Source: Thiobacillus denitrificans ATCC 25259
Lineage (GTDB): Bacteria > Pseudomonadota > Gammaproteobacteria > Burkholderiales > Thiobacillaceae
Reading direction: 5' to 3'
DNA length: 64,000 nucleotides
Assembly: GCF_000012745.1 (NCBI RefSeq)
Contig: NC_007404.1
Span: forward strand, 992,001 to 1,056,000
Under the pieces are notes generated by a model. That model saw only the letters and a program-made list of their open reading frames with translations. It had not been told where the DNA came from and did not search any database. Both the position numbers and the translations under genes were made by a program. Shown piece by piece: positions 8,664 to 19,123 of the stretch. The stretch's first letter is position 1; every line of letters begins with the position of its first letter.

Positions 8664-9039
8664 CCTCATAACAAATAACCATCGAGCAAGCACCGCTTGC
8701 AAGACAGTCAATAGGGCCGGGATGGGATTACCCGGAGGCCGAGTAACGGCCGAGGCCGGAGCGCGCAAGCGCGTGAGGATCCGATACTCCATAGCTCCCT
8801 CAGATCAAGAACTCACCCCCATAAAGTTGAGGATGCCACCTCCAAAAAAACACACGAAGGGCAAGCTTGCGAGAGCTTTAAATCTCTGCGTAACACTTAA
8901 CACGAAGTTAATCGGGCCCTCCGGGAATGGGAACATTTTTGCTGCGGTTTTACGTGGGCACTTCTACCCGCGCCGCAGCCCAACCCGAGCTACTTTCTGT
9001 CAGATCAGACAATCGTTCGGATTTTTTTTCATATAGGAC

Positions 9040-9963
9040 ATGGCCAATAATTTTGGATTGGGTTCAAGGGATATGGGAAAGGCAGGAGTGTTTGCCTGCA
9101 ATTCGGCCGCACGTTCCGGTGCCATTTCATACGGCACAGCGGCGTCGGTCGGGGAGCGTTGGCAGAAATTTACTGAGTTCGCCCGCGGTCAAGGTGTGAA
9201 AAAGCTCGAAGATGTGAGCAGGGAGTTGGTCATGGCCTACGGCAAGGAGCTCGCCGAGTCTGATTTATCCGAGTCCTATGGCCAAAACCTGGTCTCTGCA
9301 GTGAATTCGGTCATGTCCCTTGCTACAAAAGGCGCTTGGCGCGCCGTCAGTCCGACCAGAGAGTGCGGAATCGAGAAGCGGTCCGCGATCAGGGGGGCTG
9401 CGCCCGATGGGCTTGATAGGGAGCAATTTCGTCTTGTGCTACAGGAAATGCAGCGCGACGGACTTGGGCGCCAGGCAGCTATCGCCGACCTGGCAAGAAA
9501 TCTTGGCCTTCGATCAAAGGAAGCCTCTCTGCTCAATGCAAATCAGGCGCTTCGACAAGCGGAATCGACCGGAATGGTGCGGTTCATTGCCGGGACGAAG
9601 GGCGGCAGGCCACGCGTGCTGGCAATTTCGCCCGTAGGCTTGCAGTCACTCAGGTGTGCCGCAGCATTGCAGGGTAATAACCGAAACTTAGTACCCACCG
9701 GTCAAAGCTGGAAGCAGTGGCGAGAAGGTGGTTTGAGGGCCGGTCGTGACGCTCTCAAAGCCAGAGGAATTAGAGGATTGCATGAACTGAGGTCCGCCTA
9801 TGCTTGCGAGCGCTATAGCCAGATCGCAGGCTGCCCTGCCCCGGTTATTTCCGGCAAGGTGCGAGACCGCCGGGTTGACCGATTGGCGCGCGAGACCATA
9901 GCGAGGGAACTTGGGCACGGCCGGATAGATGTCGTAGCGGAGTACGTCGGGGGACGCAGGTGA
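9040..9963 (+). CDS. Tyrosine recombinase of the 'integrase domain-containing protein' type
   Basis: The 307-residue protein has an N-terminal helical core-binding part (about 1-120) and a C-terminal catalytic domain. The active-site set is complete by eye: Arg in LGLRSKEAS, the beta-hairpin Lys in TKGGRPR, H-x-x-R in LHELRSAY, His in ELGHGRID, and the nucleophile Tyr in AEYVGG near the C-terminus. The sequence resembles the short island/ICE-associated recombinases of the Pfam Integrase_1 type, not the P4 integrase at the island end. Its last bases overlap the next gene (GTGA). The hairpin-rich DNA just upstream may contain its sites. Family call is good; substrate site is unknown. Confidence 0.8.
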   Translation: MANNFGLGSRDMGKAGVFACNSAARSGAISYGTAASVGERWQKFTEFARGQGVKKLEDVSRELVMAYGKELAESDLSESYGQNLVSAVNSVMSLATKGAWRAVSPTRECGIEKRSAIRGAAPDGLDREQFRLVLQEMQRDGLGRQAAIADLARNLGLRSKEASLLNANQALRQAESTGMVRFIAGTKGGRPRVLAISPVGLQSLRCAAALQGNNRNLVPTGQSWKQWREGGLRAGRDALKARGIRGLHELRSAYACERYSQIAGCPAPVISGKVRDRRVDRLARETIARELGHGRIDVVAEYVGGRR

Positions 9964-10277
9964 GGCTTAGGGATGATCTGCAAGACGCCTTGCGCCGCCA
10001 CACCAGGAAAGGAGGGAAAACCTCTCGGCGTCGCCAGGTAGACAGAATTTATCAATTCCTCGGGTTCTGTTCCGCAAAGGGAATCCGCGCCCCCGAGCAA
10101 ATCGGGAAGAGGCACGTCCATGAGTGGTTTGAAGAGTCCCATTTTTCCGCGTCAACTTTGCGTGACAAATTTTATGCAGTGTCCTTGCTATGGGAAATCA
10201 TGGGGCGGGGACAACCACCGAACCCGGAAAACACCTTGGCTAAAACTAATCCCCCGCGACCCGACCCGCAGTCGTAG
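9960..10277 (+). CDS. Small protein resembling a recombinase core-binding (SAM-like) domain only
   Basis: The 105-residue protein starts at GTG 9960, overlapping the stop of the recombinase gene by four bases, so the two are probably translated together. The body (residues about 20-90) has the helix pattern of phage-integrase N-terminal core-binding domains: basic and aromatic positions in RRRQVDRIYQFLGFC, QIGKRHVHEW, and STLRDKFYAVSLLWE. There is no catalytic domain and the proline-rich tail ends the protein. It could be an accessory DNA-binding partner of the recombinase, or the remnant of a second integrase. I see no independent ribosome site. Confidence 0.6.
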   Translation: MRLRDDLQDALRRHTRKGGKTSRRRQVDRIYQFLGFCSAKGIRAPEQIGKRHVHEWFEESHFSASTLRDKFYAVSLLWEIMGRGQPPNPENTLAKTNPPRPDPQS

Positions 10278-10385
10278 TTTTTTCGGGGATAGCCTCTTGA
10301 TTCGCCGGTTTCCCTTGGTAGCTTGGTGGCTGATAAAGCGCACCCTGCGCCTTATCGGTCGATGGTTTGAGAAAGGGAAGGCGAT

Positions 10386-10979
10386 ATGAATGAAGAGAAC
10401 AATTTGATGATGGTCTGGGGAGCGTTGACTTCGCTGCTAGGCATCCTCGGCTTTTTGCTGTGGATGGTCACGGCGGAGGATCCTGCGGCAGAACGGCGAG
10501 CCTCACGTTGGGGCGCACTAGCCGGCGTATTTTGTGCGGGTCTCGTACTCTTTGCCGAATGGTGGCTTTACGCTTTTATAAACGCTGCAGCCGGGCTCTT
10601 CATGATGATGCCGTCCGCCCTGATCGCTATTGCCGCGATGTGGCTAGCGGGCAGGGCAGTCTACCGCGCGTTCGGCGGCGGTCAGGAAAAACAGGAGCTC
10701 AAGGTGGTGATCGACCCCGAGACTCACGAACGGCAAGGGGGAATATGGTGCCAGCTGCGGGATCTGCCCCACTTCAGGGAAACGCTGAGAGGCGATTTGA
10801 TCAACCTTGCCACTGGAGATCGCCTCTACTGGATCGTACTTGAGGGTAAGCGGTGTATCGAAATGGAACTGGCGGGAAAGACACGGCTCACGGCGTCCAG
10901 GTACGAGACCCTAACCAAATATCTGACCGTGCAACGGGGAATGGGCCGGTTGCTGGCTGTCGAGGAATCACGATTATGA
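10386..10979 (+). CDS. Hypothetical inner-membrane protein with three predicted membrane segments
   Basis: This 197-residue protein was not recognised. The first half is hydrophobic, with membrane segments at about residues 8-27, 40-60 and 65-90. The second half (about 100-197) is soluble and mixed charge, ending in a basic helical region. The ATG follows GAAAGGGAAGGCGAT, a reasonable ribosome site. The stop overlaps the next start (ATGA), so it forms a small operon with the 82-residue gene behind it. It sits within the island between the recombinase pair and the terminal integrase, so it is likely accessory cargo. No function can be assigned. Confidence 0.55.
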   Translation: MNEENNLMMVWGALTSLLGILGFLLWMVTAEDPAAERRASRWGALAGVFCAGLVLFAEWWLYAFINAAAGLFMMMPSALIAIAAMWLAGRAVYRAFGGGQEKQELKVVIDPETHERQGGIWCQLRDLPHFRETLRGDLINLATGDRLYWIVLEGKRCIEMELAGKTRLTASRYETLTKYLTVQRGMGRLLAVEESRL

Positions 10980-11221
10980 AACGTTCCACCGGGCTACCGG
11001 CTGTAGATATGGCCGGGCACTCAGCTACCCATCGGAATGGGCCCAGCAATAAATTCAAAATCATTGAAGGGAAACGCGAAGAAGGCGAGCGCGAACTGGT
11101 CGCGGCCCTATTCACCCCTTGGGAAAAACAACACTTGGGGAATTGCCTGGAGAGGCTCAAGCGAACGGGAGAACTGGTCATTGTCCATTCCTCGCATATC
11201 CCGCGCTCCAAAAGAGGCTGA
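10976..11221 (+). CDS. Hypothetical protein, 81 residues
   Basis: The start ATG at 10976 overlaps the stop of the membrane-protein gene by four bases, which is the main support for it being real. The protein is hydrophilic and basic, with a probable helical segment around EGKREEGERELVAALF and a C-terminal PRSKRG. Nothing in it matches a family I know. Its expression is probably coupled to the membrane protein. Confidence 0.45.
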   Translation: MKRSTGLPAVDMAGHSATHRNGPSNKFKIIEGKREEGERELVAALFTPWEKQHLGNCLERLKRTGELVIVHSSHIPRSKRG

Positions 11222-11249
11222 CTTCCCCAATCCACGAGAGAAGAACTAA

Positions 11250-11501
11250 ATGAAAGAAATTAAGAAAGATTTGCTAACTGTTGACGTCGTGTTTGCAACC
11301 GACACCGCCGTGTTTGTTTCAGATGCCGCTTTTCGAAAAATAATACTTTCACCGAGTTTGGTCCATTTCGATCCGGGAATGGAGGCATCCTACGTAGAGA
11401 CGACGGTCTTTGAAAAAATACTGAAAGCCCAAGTGGAAAATGGGACCGACTTTTATGACGAACTTGGATCGGCGGGATATTCGAACGTGCGACGCCAGTG
11501 A
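11250..11501 (+). CDS. Hypothetical protein, 83 residues
   Basis: A small open frame lies 28 bases behind the previous gene, with a ribosome site GAGAGAAGAAC shortly before the ATG. The predicted protein is acidic with mixed hydrophobic segments (for example TVDVVFATDTAVFV) and no membrane segment, signal peptide or known motif. It is the last gene before the convergent P4-type integrase. Toxin, antitoxin or excisionase roles cannot be supported from the sequence. Confidence 0.4.
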   Translation: MKEIKKDLLTVDVVFATDTAVFVSDAAFRKIILSPSLVHFDPGMEASYVETTVFEKILKAQVENGTDFYDELGSAGYSNVRRQ

Positions 11502-11570
11502 CCATATGGTTAGCGTGAGACCGGTGGGCAGAGTGATGGGCGGCTCGCGCAGTTCAGGCCTTAGGCTGAT

Positions 11571-12773
11571 TTATCCATAAAGCCGAATAACCGTTGCTCC
11601 AGCTTTTAGTTCATCTAAGTAGTCTGCCCAGCCCTGCATCATTTTTCGGCGCTCCGGAAGGTGGGTGGTGCGGTTATAGGCTCGCCCTAGCGGATCGCGG
11701 ACGGCGTGCGCTAACTGATGCTCGATGATGTCTGGGCGGAACCCTAGAACCTCATCAAGAAGGGTCCGCGCCATGGCGCGGAAGCCGTGCCCTGTTAGTG
11801 TTTCCTTATCGTAGCCAAGCGACCTCAGCGCAGCGTTGACAGTGTTCTCGCTCATGGGGCGGCCTTCCCCCCGGTTCGCCGGAAAAACATAGCGCTTGTG
11901 CCCTGTTAAGGGCTGCAGTTCTTCCAAGACCGAAATGGCTTGACGGCTCAAAGGGACTATGTGCTCGGTATTGGTCTTGGATACCGTATAGCGCCATTCG
12001 GCAGCCCCGAGGTCGAAGTGTGCCCATTCGGCATGTCTTAATTCGCCTGGACGAACAAAAATTAAGGGTGCCAAACGAAGTGCGCTTCGCACGACGGGGC
12101 CACCGCTGTAGCCATCTATATTGCGCAGCAGCACTCCAATTTGGACGGGGTCGGTGATGCTTTTGAAGTGGCTCTTGGCAACAGGCGGGAGGGCGCCTTT
12201 CAGGTCTTGCGAAGGGTCTCGTTCCGCGCGGCCGGTCGCTACTGAGTAGCGAAAAACTTGGCCGCAGTTCTGCATGGCGCGATGGGCGGTTTCGACCGCT
12301 CCGCGCTCCTCGATACGCCGTAGGGCTGCGAGAAGGGTTGGGGGTGTAATGTCGGCGATCGGCTTATCGCCTAACCACGGAAAAATGTCATTTTCCAAGC
12401 GCCTGATGATGCGGTCGCTATGGTTTGCGCTCCATGTCGAAGAAAACTTCGCATGCCATTCGCGAGCGACGGCTTCAAAACTGTTGCTCGCGCGGTCCTG
12501 CCGAGCCTGCTTTGTAGCCTTTCTATTTTCGGCCGGGTCTACGCCGTGGGCGAGCAGCTTTTTGGCTTCATCACGCCGCTGCCGGGCGTCTGCAAGAGAG
12601 ACCGCCGGGTAGGTTCCAAGCGACAGCAGCTTCTGCTTTCCCGTGTAACGATAAGCTAGGCGCCACCACTTTCCACCCGACGGGGATATATGAAGAAACA
12701 GGCCCTGAGAATCGGAGAGTTTCTGGACGTTGGGACCAGGTTTCGCCTGGCGCACTTTCATGTCGGTAAGCAC
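11571..12773 (-). CDS. P4-type tyrosine integrase (DUF4102 arm-binding domain)
   Basis: The 400-residue protein has an N-terminal arm-type DNA-binding domain (residues about 1-95) and a C-terminal tyrosine recombinase domain. The start GTG gives MLTDMKVRQAKPG, the usual beginning for this family; an internal ATG four codons later is the alternative. Catalytic residues are visible: Arg in VRPGELRHAEW, Lys in SKTNTEH, H-x-x-R in GHGFRAMAR, and the nucleophile Tyr in GRAYNRT after the H in HQLAHAV. The gene lies next to the 3' end of ssrA, reading away from it, which is the standard layout for islands that integrate into tmRNA genes. It marks the right end of the island. The gene appears intact. 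Confidence 0.93.
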   Translation of the reverse strand: MLTDMKVRQAKPGPNVQKLSDSQGLFLHISPSGGKWWRLAYRYTGKQKLLSLGTYPAVSLADARQRRDEAKKLLAHGVDPAENRKATKQARQDRASNSFEAVAREWHAKFSSTWSANHSDRIIRRLENDIFPWLGDKPIADITPPTLLAALRRIEERGAVETAHRAMQNCGQVFRYSVATGRAERDPSQDLKGALPPVAKSHFKSITDPVQIGVLLRNIDGYSGGPVVRSALRLAPLIFVRPGELRHAEWAHFDLGAAEWRYTVSKTNTEHIVPLSRQAISVLEELQPLTGHKRYVFPANRGEGRPMSENTVNAALRSLGYDKETLTGHGFRAMARTLLDEVLGFRPDIIEHQLAHAVRDPLGRAYNRTTHLPERRKMMQGWADYLDELKAGATVIRLYG

Positions 12774-12790
12774 GGGAATCGACCCCAGGG

Positions 12791-12843
12791 TTGTTGGTAA
12801 CAGCCCGGACGAGTCTAGCAGTTACCAACGGTGTTACCAACAA
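12791..12843. repeat. Three-part repeat upstream of the integrase gene
   Basis: TTGTTGGTAAC at 12791-12801 is the exact reverse complement of GTTACCAACAA at 12833-12843. A third half-site, GTTACCAAC, lies at 12821-12829 in the same orientation as the right copy. The set begins 17 bases upstream of the integrase start. It could be arm-type integrase sites, an operator for the integrase promoter, or both. Confidence 0.7.
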
Positions 12844-12912
12844 TCCCGCGTTATGTTGCTTTACGTTTCTTTACGTATCCTGATGAATAAGGTATTGAAT
12901 ATCATCATTTTT

Positions 12913-12939
12913 ATGTTGTTTTTCGACCAAAAACAACAT
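12913..12939. repeat. Perfect 11-bp inverted repeat just past the tmRNA 3' end
   Basis: ATGTTGTTTTT (12913-12923) and AAAAACAACAT (12929-12939) flank a five-base loop. The repeat starts five bases beyond the CCA end of ssrA, on the island side. It may be core-flanking integrase-binding DNA or an AT-rich terminator; the low GC content makes terminator function uncertain. Confidence 0.65.
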
Positions 12940-12944
12940 GAAGG

Positions 12945-13311
12945 TGGTGGAGCCGGCGGGAATCGAACCCGCGTCCGCAAGCCCTCTACAGGCAGTTCTA
13001 CATACTTAGTCCGGTGTTTTTAAGCTTTAAGCTCCATCACGCCCGCCGAACAGGCTGGATTTCGCCGAGCCGCCTTGGATTTAGCACCTGCCCAAGCGAC
13101 CCGGACAAGCGCGATTTCATGTGAATTAACTCACTGCCGGTTTGACCCGGCCTAGCCCATGAACAGGCTAGTGTGAGTCCTGGACCTTAAGCGGCCAGGG
13201 CGTAGTTTTCGTCGTTTGCGACTAAAGTTTTTCAGTTGGATTTACGAGGTGCTCTGACCCTCGGTATGCCCTACGCTGCTTTGCGACCCACGTCGAAGCC
13301 AGGTCGGCCCC
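12945..13311 (-). ncRNA. ssrA: Transfer-messenger RNA (tmRNA)
   Basis: tmRNA rescues stalled ribosomes and tags the nascent peptide for degradation. The 5' end starts GGGGCCGACCTGGCTTCGAC and the 3' end has the T-arm GGTTCGATTCCCGCC followed by GGCTCCACCA with an encoded CCA; the acceptor arms GGGGCCG and CGGCTCC pair. The tag frame is at 13187-13219 and reads ANDENYALAA followed by TAA, a typical betaproteobacterial tag. Total length is 367 bases, normal for a one-piece tmRNA. The 3' end adjoins the island integrase. The gene remains complete, as expected when an element restores the end of its target on integration. Confidence 0.96.
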
Positions 13312-13382
13312 TGTGTGCTGCTGCAACAAGTGTACCGCATAGAGAGGCCGGCGCAGCGAAAGTTCCGCGGCGCCGTACGCTT

Positions 13383-13766
13383 TCAGCGGAGGAAGGGCAA
13401 GGGATCGTGGGTGCGGGCGACGGTGACCAGGTAGCCGAACACGAGCAGTGCCAGAACCCAGGCGGCGATTCGCAGGCCGCGGGTTCGGCCGCGCTTGAGG
13501 GCGACGGTGCCGAGCAGGATGTAGGCGATCAGCGCGAAGAATTTGGCCGTGAGCCAGCCGTGCACGAGCGGGTATTGCTGCAGCAGGACGGCGAGCGCGA
13601 TTCCGCTCGCGAGCAGCAGCGAGTCGTTGACGTGGGGGGCGATGCGCACCCAGCGCGCCTGCAGCCGCTTCGACTCGGCCATCATCCAGAAGCCGCGCAA
13701 GAGGAAGAGCGCGAGCGTGATCGCGATCGTGGCGAGATGGATCTGTTTGATCAGCGTGTAGGCCAC
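13383..13766 (-). CDS. SirB2-family membrane protein
   Basis: The 127-residue protein has four hydrophobic segments (about residues 5-25, 44-62, 72-88 and 100-118) and the family-like start with YTLIKQIHL and a conserved HVNDSLLL segment. This pattern fits SirB2 proteins. They are small inner-membrane proteins of uncertain function, originally linked to invasion-gene regulation in Salmonella. It follows gph by two bases on the same strand. I infer family membership from hydrophobic layout and short motifs only. Confidence 0.75.
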   Translation of the reverse strand: MAYTLIKQIHLATIAITLALFLLRGFWMMAESKRLQARWVRIAPHVNDSLLLASGIALAVLLQQYPLVHGWLTAKFFALIAYILLGTVALKRGRTRGLRIAAWVLALLVFGYLVTVARTHDPLPFLR

Positions 13767-13768
13767 GG

Positions 13769-14449
13769 TCAGGCAGGCAGATAGTCGAGCGTGTCGAGCG
13801 GGTGGTGGATCTGCGCGTGCGCGCCCCAGGCGTGCGGCGCGTCCTCGGCGCCCAGATAGCCCCAGGCGGCGACGAGCGCGGGCATGCCCGCGGCGGTCGC
13901 GGCCTGGACGTCACGCTCGGCGTCGCCGAGGTAGAGGCATTGCGCGGGTAGCGCGTCGCAGCGCCGGGCGGCGACGAGCATGGGCGCCGGATGGGGCTTG
14001 GGCTGCGGGCAGCTGTCGCCGGAGACGATGCAGGCCGCGCGCTCGGCGAGGTCGAGCACCGACATCAGCGGTTCAGTGAAGCGCGCCGGCTTGTTGGTGA
14101 CGACACCCCATTTGTAGCCGCGCGCTTCGAGGGCGTCGAGCAGCTCGGGCACGCCGGGAAACGGGCGCGAGGCCTGACAGATGTTGTCGGCGTAGAGCTG
14201 CAGGAATTCTTCGCGCATGGCCGCGAAGCGCGGGTCGTCGGGCTTGAGGTCGAAACCGAGGGCGAGCAGCCCGCGCGCGCCGTGCGAGGCTTGCGGGCGG
14301 ATGACGTCGGCGGCAAGCGGGGCGAGGCCGTGGCGCGCGCGCTGCAGGTTGAGCGCGTTGCCGAGGTCGGGCGCCGTGTCGACCAGCGTGCCGTCGAGGT
14401 CGAACAGGACTGCGCGGATGCCGTCGAGCCGCGCGTGCTCAGGCTTCAC
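13769..14449 (-). CDS. gph: Phosphoglycolate phosphatase (HAD family)
   Basis: The 226-residue protein hydrolyses 2-phosphoglycolate, a by-product of DNA repair and oxygenase reactions. The HAD nucleophile motif [11 protein letters not shown] is at residues 15-25; the Thr motif follows in VVTNKP, and the distal Asp motif is YLGDAERD at about residue 175. A cap domain lies between. It overlaps ubiG by 11 bases, a pairing common in betaproteobacteria and other proteobacteria. Related HAD phosphatases have overlapping substrates, so the exact substrate is inferred from family and context. Confidence 0.88.
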   Translation of the reverse strand: MKPEHARLDGIRAVLFDLDGTLVDTAPDLGNALNLQRARHGLAPLAADVIRPQASHGARGLLALGFDLKPDDPRFAAMREEFLQLYADNICQASRPFPGVPELLDALEARGYKWGVVTNKPARFTEPLMSVLDLAERAACIVSGDSCPQPKPHPAPMLVAARRCDALPAQCLYLGDAERDVQAATAAGMPALVAAWGYLGAEDAPHAWGAHAQIHHPLDTLDYLPA

Positions 14450-15137
14450 GGCGGGTCGCCATCAGGTAGTTGACGTCGGTGTCGGCTTCGAGCCGGTAAA
14501 CCTTGGTCAGCGGGTTGTAGGTCATGCCGGTCAGCTCCTCGGTTTCGAGCCCGGCTTCGCGCGCCATCCGCGCGAGTTCGGCGGGCTTGATGAACTTGGC
14601 GTAGTCGTGGGTGCCGCGCGGCAGCAGCTTGAGAATGTATTCGGCGCCGACCACGGCGAGCAGGTAGCTCTTGGCGTTGCGGTTGAGCGTCGAGAAGAAC
14701 ACCCAGCCGCCCGGTTTGACGAGGCGCGCGCAGGCGGCGACGACCGAGGCGGGGTCGGGAACGTGTTCGAGCATTTCCATGCAGGTCACGACGTCGAATT
14801 CGCCGGGGTGGGCGGCGGCGTAGTCTTCGGCCGAGACGAGTTCGTAGTCGACGCTCTTGCCGGATTCGTAGAGATGGAGGCGGGCAACCTTGAGCGCCTT
14901 CTCGGAGAGGTCGATTCCGCTCACGGTCGCGCCGACACCGGCCATCGCTTCGGCGAGGATGCCGCCGCCGCAGCCGACGTCGAGCACTTTCTTGCCGGCG
15001 AGCGGCGCGCGCGTGTCGACCCATCTCAGGCGCAGCGGGTTGATTTCGTGCAGCGGCTTGAATTCGGAGTTCGGGTCCCACCAGCGGTGGGCAAGCTCGG
15101 AAAACTTGGCGATTTCGGCAGCGTCGACGTTGCTCAT
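14439..15137 (-). CDS. ubiG: Ubiquinone biosynthesis O-methyltransferase UbiG
   Basis: UbiG performs both O-methylation steps in ubiquinone synthesis, using S-adenosylmethionine. The protein has 232 residues, the usual length. The N-terminal region contains the family hallmark [11 protein letters not shown] and [11 protein letters not shown], and the AdoMet site is [13 protein letters not shown] at about residues 51-63. The post-motif segment [12 protein letters not shown] is also typical. It overlaps the deaminase gene upstream by four bases and gph downstream, forming a three- or four-gene operon. Confidence 0.95.
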   Translation of the reverse strand: MSNVDAAEIAKFSELAHRWWDPNSEFKPLHEINPLRLRWVDTRAPLAGKKVLDVGCGGGILAEAMAGVGATVSGIDLSEKALKVARLHLYESGKSVDYELVSAEDYAAAHPGEFDVVTCMEMLEHVPDPASVVAACARLVKPGGWVFFSTLNRNAKSYLLAVVGAEYILKLLPRGTHDYAKFIKPAELARMAREAGLETEELTGMTYNPLTKVYRLEADTDVNYLMATRREA

Positions 15138-16459
15138 GACTGTCCTTCTGCGGTGAGTTTGGTGCGCCAGTAGACGGCGCGGGCGGCGAGGTCGTCGGCG
15201 TCGAGCCCGACCAGGCTGCGTTCCCTGAGTTTGGGCTTGCCGTCGACCCAGACGTGGGTGACGTCTTCGCGCCCCGCAACGTAAACCAGGTGCGAAGCCG
15301 GGTCAAACACGGGCTGCCGCGATACGCCGTGCAGGTTCACGGCGACGAGGTCGGCCCGCTTGCCGGCAGCGATGCTGCCGATCTCGCTATCGAGGTTGAG
15401 CGCGCGTGCGCCGTCGAGCGTGGCCGCTTTCAGCGCCGCGGCCGCGGGCAGCGCGGCGGCGTCGCCGCTCATGCCCTTGGCGAGCAGCGCGGCCAGCCGC
15501 ATTTCGGCGAAGAGGTCGAGGCGGTTGCTGCTCGCGGCGCCATCGGTACCGAGGCCGACGCCGACGCCGGCGCGCGCGAACTCGGCCACGGGCGCGACGC
15601 CCGATGCGAGCTTGAGGTTGGAAGTCGGGCAATGGGCGATGTGGCAGCCGTGCTCGGCCAGCAACTCCGTTTCGGCCTCGGTCATGTGCACGGCGTGCAC
15701 GCCGATGAAGTTCGGCCCGAGCAGGCCGAGCCGGGCGAGCCGCTCGAGCGGACGCACGCCATGCTCCTTGAGGCTGTCGGCGATCTCGTCCCGGGTTTCG
15801 TGGATGTGGGTGTGGATCGGCAGGCCGAGCTGGTCGGCCAAGGTGTGGATACGGCTGAAGCTTGTGTCCGAGACCGTGTACGGCGCGTGCGGCGCGAAGG
15901 CGAAGCCGAGCAGCGGCTCGCCCCTGAATTCGTCGCGCAGCGCGAGCCCCTTGGACAGATAGCCGTCGGCGTCCGCGGCGTAGGCGGTCGGGAATTCGAG
16001 CACGATCATGCCGACGACCGCGCGCATGCCGGCCTGCAGGAAGGCTTCGCTCGCCGCCCGCGGGAAGAAGTACATGTCGTTGCAGGTGGTGATGCCGCCG
16101 GCGAGCATCTCGGCCGCCGCGAGCAGGGTGCCATCGCGCACGAAGGTCTCGGAGACGTGCTTCTTCTCGGCCGGCCAGATGTGCCCGGTCAGCCAGGCCA
16201 TCAGCGGGCGGTCGTCGGCGAAGCCGCGAAACAGCGACATCGCGGCGTGGCCATGCAGGTTGACCAGGCCCGGGATCAGGGCCTCGCCCGGCAGCGCGAC
16301 CGTCTTGGCAGCGGCGTAGCGGGCGCGCGCCACCTCGGCCGGCAGAACGTCGACGATGCGTCCGTCCGCGACGACGACGGCGTGGTCGGTCAGCACCCCT
16401 TCCGGGTCGACAGGGACCACCCACTGCGGCAGGAGAAGAAGGTCGGCGGAGGCTTTCAT
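15134..16459 (-). CDS. mtaD: Amidohydrolase-family deaminase (methylthioadenosine/S-adenosylhomocysteine deaminase-like)
   Basis: The 441-residue protein belongs to the TRZ/ATZ amidohydrolases. The metal site is visible as HGHAAM near residue 70, with later His in [10 protein letters not shown] and HAVHMTEAE, and the catalytic Asp in [15 protein letters not shown]. Homologues deaminate S-adenosylhomocysteine, methylthioadenosine or guanine-type substrates. Placement immediately upstream of ubiG, an AdoMet-dependent methyltransferase that produces S-adenosylhomocysteine, favours the first assignment. The genes overlap by four bases (ATGA). Substrate choice is inference; guanine deaminase or other ring hydrolases are possible. 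Confidence 0.8.
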   Translation of the reverse strand: MKASADLLLLPQWVVPVDPEGVLTDHAVVVADGRIVDVLPAEVARARYAAAKTVALPGEALIPGLVNLHGHAAMSLFRGFADDRPLMAWLTGHIWPAEKKHVSETFVRDGTLLAAAEMLAGGITTCNDMYFFPRAASEAFLQAGMRAVVGMIVLEFPTAYAADADGYLSKGLALRDEFRGEPLLGFAFAPHAPYTVSDTSFSRIHTLADQLGLPIHTHIHETRDEIADSLKEHGVRPLERLARLGLLGPNFIGVHAVHMTEAETELLAEHGCHIAHCPTSNLKLASGVAPVAEFARAGVGVGLGTDGAASSNRLDLFAEMRLAALLAKGMSGDAAALPAAAALKAATLDGARALNLDSEIGSIAAGKRADLVAVNLHGVSRQPVFDPASHLVYVAGREDVTHVWVDGKPKLRERSLVGLDADDLAARAVYWRTKLTAEGQS

Positions 16460-16561
16460 GGTGGCCGCATTCTCACTGTTTGCCTGCCGTTTGGCAAAGG
16501 CGGGCGGGGCAGGCGGCCATGCTAAAATCGCCCTCTTTGAAGCTTGGGTATAAAGCCGGTT

Positions 16562-19111
<2,550 letters not shown>

Positions 19112-19123
19112 GAGGGTAACCGC

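Larger units (their letters stand above)
8021..9039. other. About 1 kb without a convincing gene, rich in inverted repeats
   Basis: No open frame here has recognisable protein motifs. The longest plus-strand frame, at 8632-9036, runs through several hairpins and looks non-coding. The first part (8160-8255) has clustered GGCCC/GGGCC boxes. From 8354 to about 8773 there are at least nine inverted repeats, the main ones listed separately. Smaller ones are GCAAGC/GCTTGC at 8686-8700, CCGGG/CCCGG at 8717-8735, GGCCG/CGGCC at 8737-8751 and CGCGC/GCGCG at 8762-8773. A ten-base palindrome GCAAGCTTGC lies at 8861-8870. The stretch sits directly upstream of a tyrosine recombinase, so it could be a recombination or replication site, a structured RNA, or relics of several insertions. 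Only the repeats are seen directly. Confidence 0.6.

Noticed and set aside
8632-9036. Possible 134-residue protein in the hairpin-rich stretch
   Set aside because: It crosses several inverted repeats, has no ribosome site or motif, and its composition is irregular.
13222-13914. Minus-strand frame crossing the tmRNA 5' end, SirB2 and gph
   Set aside because: It overlaps three better supported features, and its translation is Arg/Pro-rich without motifs.
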